The notes under the pieces were generated by a model. The model was not told the DNA's origin. It saw nothing but the letters and a program-made list of their open reading frames with translations, and searched no databases. Source: an uncultured Lachnospiraceae bacterium (GTDB lineage: Bacteria > Bacillota > Clostridia > Lachnospirales > Lachnospiraceae). From it: a stretch of 8,883 bases of DNA. A program made the translations under genes and the position numbers. Within the stretch, counting starts at the first letter, position 1, and each line of letters begins with the position of its first letter. The stretch covers positions 1-8,883 of the forward strand of contig CAKRJM010000089.1 of NCBI GenBank assembly GCA_934351765.1, read 5' to 3'. Below, one piece after another: positions 5,878 through 8,883 of the stretch.

Positions 5878-7742
5878 TGTTCCATGCTCCTCCACGCCGT
5901 TTCTGTCTGTTCTGCCAGGCCGTCTGCCGAAAGCCCCAGAGTATCCCGCAGCGTTCCCACCGGACCCTGCTCCACAAACCGGTCCTTAATGGCTCCGCTT
6001 AACACTCTCGCCGCGAGCGCCTCTTCATTGAAAAACGCCGACACCGCTTCTCCGTAACCGCCAGCCTCCTCATTGTCCTCCAGCACCAGAAACAGCCGAT
6101 GCGTTTCCGCCAGAGTACGCAAAAGCTCCCGGTCCATGGGCTTCACAAACCGGACATTGACAAGGCTGGGCGTATAGCCGTCCGCCGAAAGCCGCTCATA
6201 TACCGCCTGCGCCGTCTCCATCATGGCCCCTACCGAAAGAATGGCGATTCCGCATCCGTCATAGATCCTCTCGCTTTTCCCAAGCTCGATGGGCGCCCGG
6301 TATTCCCGCAGCCCGCTGTAAGCCGTGCCTCTCGGATAACGGATCGCAAAGGGAGTTCCAAGCTGTAAGCCAAAGGTCAGACCGTCCCGCAGCTCATATT
6401 TATTTTTCGGTGCAAACACTGTCATATTGGGCATGCCGCTCATATATGACAGATCAAAGGTTCCATGATGGGTCTCTCCGTCACTGCCAACCAGTCCTGC
6501 CCGGTCAATGGCAAAAACCACCGGCAGGTTCTGGAGACAGACATCATGAAGAATCTGATCATAGGCACGCTGCAGGAAGGACGAATAAACTGCTACCACA
6601 GGCTTTAAGCCGCCTGCCGCCATACCGGCTGCAAAGGTGACCGCATGCTCCTCGGCAATTCCCACATCATAAAGCCGGTCCGGAAAGCTCTGTCCGAACT
6701 TCTTTAATCCGGTTCCCTCCGGCATGGCTGCCGTTACTGCCACAATGGACGGATCCTTTTTTGCCTCCCGGCATAAGGTATGGGAAAATGCCTCCGTCCA
6801 GCTGATCCCGTTCTTCGGTGCTTTCGCCTTTCCTGTTGCAATGTCAAAAGGCGAAACGCCGTGAAAATGAGACGGATATTTTTCTGCCGGAGCATAGCCC
6901 TTTCCCTTTTTCGTCTTTACATGGATCAGGACCGGACGGTCGATCTTCTTTGCTTCCTCAAAGATCCGCACCATCTGGGGAATATCGTGCCCGTCTAACG
7001 GTCCCACATAGGTAATGTCCATATCCTCGAAAAACATACCCGGCACCATCATCTGCTTCAGTGCCATCTTGGCCTGGCTGATATTGGCCGCCAGGGATTC
7101 ACCCACACCCGGAACCTTGGAAAGGCTCTTCCTCACATCCCGTTTTAAGTTGTTATAGCCGCTCCCCAGCCGGATCTTGGACAGATAGCTGGAAAAGCCC
7201 CCTGTGCTCTCTGAAATGGACATCTGATTATCATTGAGAATGATCAGAAAATTACTCTTTAGCCTGGAAGCATTATTGAGTGCCTCATAGGCCATTCCGC
7301 CGGAAAGCGCCCCGTCACCGATGACCGACACCACCGTATAATGCTCTCCCAGCTGATCTCTGGCCGTTGCCAGCCCTAATCCCGCCGAGATCGACGTGGA
7401 GCTGTGCCCCGTATCAAAGCTGTCGTATTCCGATTCCCGCCGCTTCGGAAAGCCGCTCATGCCGCCGAACTCCCGCAGGGTCTCAAAGCCCTCCCGTCTG
7501 CCGGACAGCAGCTTATGGGTATAGGACTGATGTCCCACATCCCAGACGATCTTGTCCTCCGGCAGATCCAGCGCCAGATGCAGTGCGATGGTAAGCTCCA
7601 CCACACCTAAGTTAGATGCCAGGTGACCGCCGTGCTCGCTTACCTTCTCGATCAGAAACTGGCGGATTTCTTTTGCCAGTTCCGGATAACGGGCCGGATC
7701 CAGAGCCTTTAAATCCTCCGGATTATGAATTTCCTCTAACAT
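5874..7742 (-). CDS. dxs: 1-deoxy-D-xylulose-5-phosphate synthase
   Basis: 622 residues, full length. Dxs condenses pyruvate and glyceraldehyde 3-phosphate, with thiamine diphosphate and Mg, to make DXP, the first step of the MEP isoprenoid pathway and also a precursor of thiamine and pyridoxal phosphate. Motifs in order: GGHLASNLG (38-46, with the conserved His40), DVGHQ (68-72), HSSTSISAG (113-121), the ThDP/Mg motif GDGALSGG (142-149) running to NDN at 170-172, GPLDGHD (247-253), AEEHA with the catalytic Glu at 364, DRAGLVGSDGETHHG (413-427) and YPRG (469-472). Start: ATG at 7742; the only upstream Shine-Dalgarno-like element, AGAGGG, is about 12 bases away, which is long. It follows ispA by 16 bases and ends in an ATGA overlap with tlyA, so the two isoprenoid genes are coexpressed. 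Confidence 0.97.
   Translation of the reverse strand: MLEEIHNPEDLKALDPARYPELAKEIRQFLIEKVSEHGGHLASNLGVVELTIALHLALDLPEDKIVWDVGHQSYTHKLLSGRREGFETLREFGGMSGFPKRRESEYDSFDTGHSSTSISAGLGLATARDQLGEHYTVVSVIGDGALSGGMAYEALNNASRLKSNFLIILNDNQMSISESTGGFSSYLSKIRLGSGYNNLKRDVRKSLSKVPGVGESLAANISQAKMALKQMMVPGMFFEDMDITYVGPLDGHDIPQMVRIFEEAKKIDRPVLIHVKTKKGKGYAPAEKYPSHFHGVSPFDIATGKAKAPKNGISWTEAFSHTLCREAKKDPSIVAVTAAMPEGTGLKKFGQSFPDRLYDVGIAEEHAVTFAAGMAAGGLKPVVAVYSSFLQRAYDQILHDVCLQNLPVVFAIDRAGLVGSDGETHHGTFDLSYMSGMPNMTVFAPKNKYELRDGLTFGLQLGTPFAIRYPRGTAYSGLREYRAPIELGKSERIYDGCGIAILSVGAMMETAQAVYERLSADGYTPSLVNVRFVKPMDRELLRTLAETHRLFLVLEDNEEAGGYGEAVSAFFNEEALAARVLSGAIKDRFVEQGPVGTLRDTLGLSADGLAEQTETAWRSMEQ
5888..5893 (-). promoter_or_regulatory. 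Ribosome binding site of tlyA, inside the end of dxs
   Basis: GGAGGA ten bases before the ATG at 5877. It lies within the last codons of dxs and would sit on top of the alternative GTG start at 5895, which favours the ATG. Confidence 0.6.
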
Positions 7743-7758
7743 GGTAATTGTTTTCCCT

Positions 7759-8646
7759 CTATTTTTCTCTGTGGATCAGGGTAAGCAGAAGCTCCTCCAG
7801 GAACGGATTGCTCACTGGCAGGCTTTTTAAGTTTTCCACTGCGCGGTTGGAATAGCGATCCACCTCGCCTTCTGCCTGTTCCAGACCCTCCAGCGTCACA
7901 TACGTGGTTTTTTCGTTCTTTTCATCGCTTCCGACCGGCTTTCCGAGCACCTCCGATGTACTGGTCACATCGAGGATATCGTCCCGGATCTGGAAGGCCA
8001 GTCCCACATCCGAAGCTACCTGCTCCATGATCCGCACCTGTGCATCATCGGCACCGCCGAGAATTGCTCCGATCATCAGAGAGCATTCCAGTAATGCTCC
8101 GGTTTTTAACCGATAGATAAAATCCAGCTTTTCCGCCGGAATCGGCTTTCCGGTCAGCTCCACATCGACGGTCTGTCCGCCGATCATACCGTAAATCCCG
8201 GTCTTTTCCGCCAGAACTCCGATGCACCGTCCCACCAGGTCGGGGCGGTCCGTATCCCGAAAGGCCTTCGCTGCCGTCTCAAAGGCATAGATCATCAGCG
8301 CATCTCCTGCAAGGATCGCCATGTCCTCCCCGTAGACCGTCCAGGTGGTCTTTTTGCCCCTCCGGTATTCATCGGCATCCATAGCCGGCAGATCATCATG
8401 GACCAGAGACGACGTATGGATCATCTCGATGGCTGCCAGAAACGGCGGAAGCTCCTTTGCCGTCCGCCCGAACAGCCGGCAGCTCTCCGACATAAGAAGC
8501 GGCCGGAGCCGTTTGCCTCCTGCCAGAACACTGTAATTCATGGCTTCCATGACCGTTTTCTGAAATCCGGTCTCCTCCGGAAGAAACGCCTGGATCGTTT
8601 TTTCAATATCCCCCACTCTTCGATTCATTTCTTCTTTAAAGTTCAT
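7759..8646 (-). CDS. ispA: Polyprenyl (farnesyl/geranylgeranyl) diphosphate synthase, IspA family
   Basis: 295 residues from the ATG at 8646. These trans-prenyltransferases extend DMAPP or GPP with IPP to make C15 or C20 diphosphates for quinone, carrier-lipid and tRNA modification pathways. Seen: GGKRLRP (43-49, binds IPP), first Asp-rich motif DDLPAMD (84-90, the DDxxxxD form of bacterial enzymes), RRGKKTTW (95-102), GGQTVDV (156-162), Lys181-Thr182, and second Asp-rich motif DDILD (222-226). The fifth residue before the first Asp is Ser79, where typical bacterial FPP synthases have Tyr, so a longer product such as GGPP is plausible. The frame extends to a TTG at 8673, but the ATG fits the usual N-terminus. 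It overlaps xseB by 11 bases and has only a weak Shine-Dalgarno sequence, suggesting translational coupling. Product length is uncertain; the family is certain. Confidence 0.92.
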   Translation of the reverse strand: MNFKEEMNRRVGDIEKTIQAFLPEETGFQKTVMEAMNYSVLAGGKRLRPLLMSESCRLFGRTAKELPPFLAAIEMIHTSSLVHDDLPAMDADEYRRGKKTTWTVYGEDMAILAGDALMIYAFETAAKAFRDTDRPDLVGRCIGVLAEKTGIYGMIGGQTVDVELTGKPIPAEKLDFIYRLKTGALLECSLMIGAILGGADDAQVRIMEQVASDVGLAFQIRDDILDVTSTSEVLGKPVGSDEKNEKTTYVTLEGLEQAEGEVDRYSNRAVENLKSLPVSNPFLEELLLTLIHREK

Positions 8647-8842
8647 GTAAATTCCCACTTTCGTCCAATACAAGCACGTTCTTCTCCACTTTATCGATAC
8701 TCTCCCGGCATTCCTTTAATAATGCAAGCCCCCTTGCATATGCCTCAAAGGATTCCTCCATGGAAAGCTCGTCCCGCTCCAGCTTCTGAATGAGCCCGTC
8801 AAGGGTCTCGAAGGTCTCCTCAATGGATCGTGTCTCACTCAT
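8636..8842 (-). CDS. xseB: Exodeoxyribonuclease VII small subunit
   Basis: 68 residues, typical of XseB (about 60-80). It binds in several copies to XseA to form exonuclease VII, a metal-independent nuclease that degrades single-stranded DNA from both ends in repair and recombination. The sequence is the recognisable helical hairpin of the family: FETLDGLIQKLERDELSMEE (11-30), then FEAYARGLALLKECRESID (32-50) and a VEKNVLVLDESG tail (52-63). Start: ATG at 8842, which overlaps the probable end of xseA by eight bases. No strong Shine-Dalgarno sequence is present, so translation is probably coupled to xseA. Its 3' end overlaps ispA by 11 bases. Confidence 0.93.
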   Translation of the reverse strand: MSETRSIEETFETLDGLIQKLERDELSMEESFEAYARGLALLKECRESIDKVEKNVLVLDESGNLHEL

Positions 8843-8883
8843 GATCTTCAGCCTGATATACCGCTGTCACCGCTGAATGTACC
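8835..8883 (-). CDS. xseA: Probable C-terminal end of exodeoxyribonuclease VII large subunit (partial)
   Basis: Fifteen codons reach a TGA at 8837-8835 in the frame starting at 8882; the rest lies beyond the right edge. The visible peptide VHSAVTAVYQAEDHE resembles the alternating hydrophobic strand that ends XseA proteins, but it is too short for motif identification. The call leans on context: xseA directly precedes xseB in this conserved cluster, and an eight-base stop/start overlap with xseB is a common arrangement. The other two frames stop earlier (8850-8848 and 8869-8867). Confidence 0.55.
   Translation of the reverse strand, partial: VHSAVTAVYQAEDHE

Noticed and set aside
5875..5895. 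GTG start for tlyA at 5895 (six extra residues)
   Set aside because: The extension codes over the end of dxs and over the Shine-Dalgarno sequence itself; the ATG at 5877 gives the standard TlyA N-terminus and an ATGA overlap.
8644..8673. TTG start for ispA at 8673 (nine extra residues)
   Set aside because: A rare start codon with no ribosome binding site; the ATG at 8646 gives the usual family N-terminus and length.

Overview
The window reads as ordinary chromosome from an anaerobic, spore-forming Firmicute. Lachnospiraceae (class Clostridia) is the best guess, from the wording of the proteins, a GC content that looks to be in the mid-50s by eye, strong AGGAGG ribosome binding sites, an intact SpoIVB sporulation protease, and the gene order. 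I cannot name a genus. Every gene I can support lies on the minus strand, so transcription runs from the right edge to the left.

In transcriptional order the layout is: the last few codons of a probable xseA (right edge), xseB, ispA, dxs, tlyA, nadK, argR, recN, spoIVB, a 181-base gap holding a sigma-A-type promoter, and the first 160 codons of an FMN-dependent alpha-hydroxy-acid oxidase family gene cut by the left edge. xseA through recN are packed with overlaps or gaps of at most 23 bases and look like one operon. This is the clostridial version of the B. subtilis cluster xseA-xseB-ispA-dxs-tlyA-argR-recN-spoIVB-spo0A, with nadK inserted between tlyA and argR.

The operon mixes housekeeping roles: exonuclease VII (xseA, xseB) and RecN for DNA repair; Dxs and the IspA-type prenyltransferase for isoprenoid precursors via the MEP pathway; TlyA for rRNA 2'-O-methylation; NadK for NADP supply; ArgR for arginine control. 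The 146-base gap before spoIVB carries a good match to a forespore (sigma-G/F class) promoter, which would let spoIVB be switched on separately during sporulation.

The less ordinary points are: spo0A is not in its usual place after spoIVB, and an oxidase gene with its own promoter follows instead; that oxidase has a four-cysteine cluster at its N-terminus; the IspA-type enzyme has Ser where typical bacterial farnesyl diphosphate synthases have Tyr, which suggests a longer product; and a perfect 11-bp tandem duplication spans the argR stop and the recN ribosome binding site. I see no mobile element, CRISPR array, tRNA, rRNA or riboswitch, and no clearly undescribed system.
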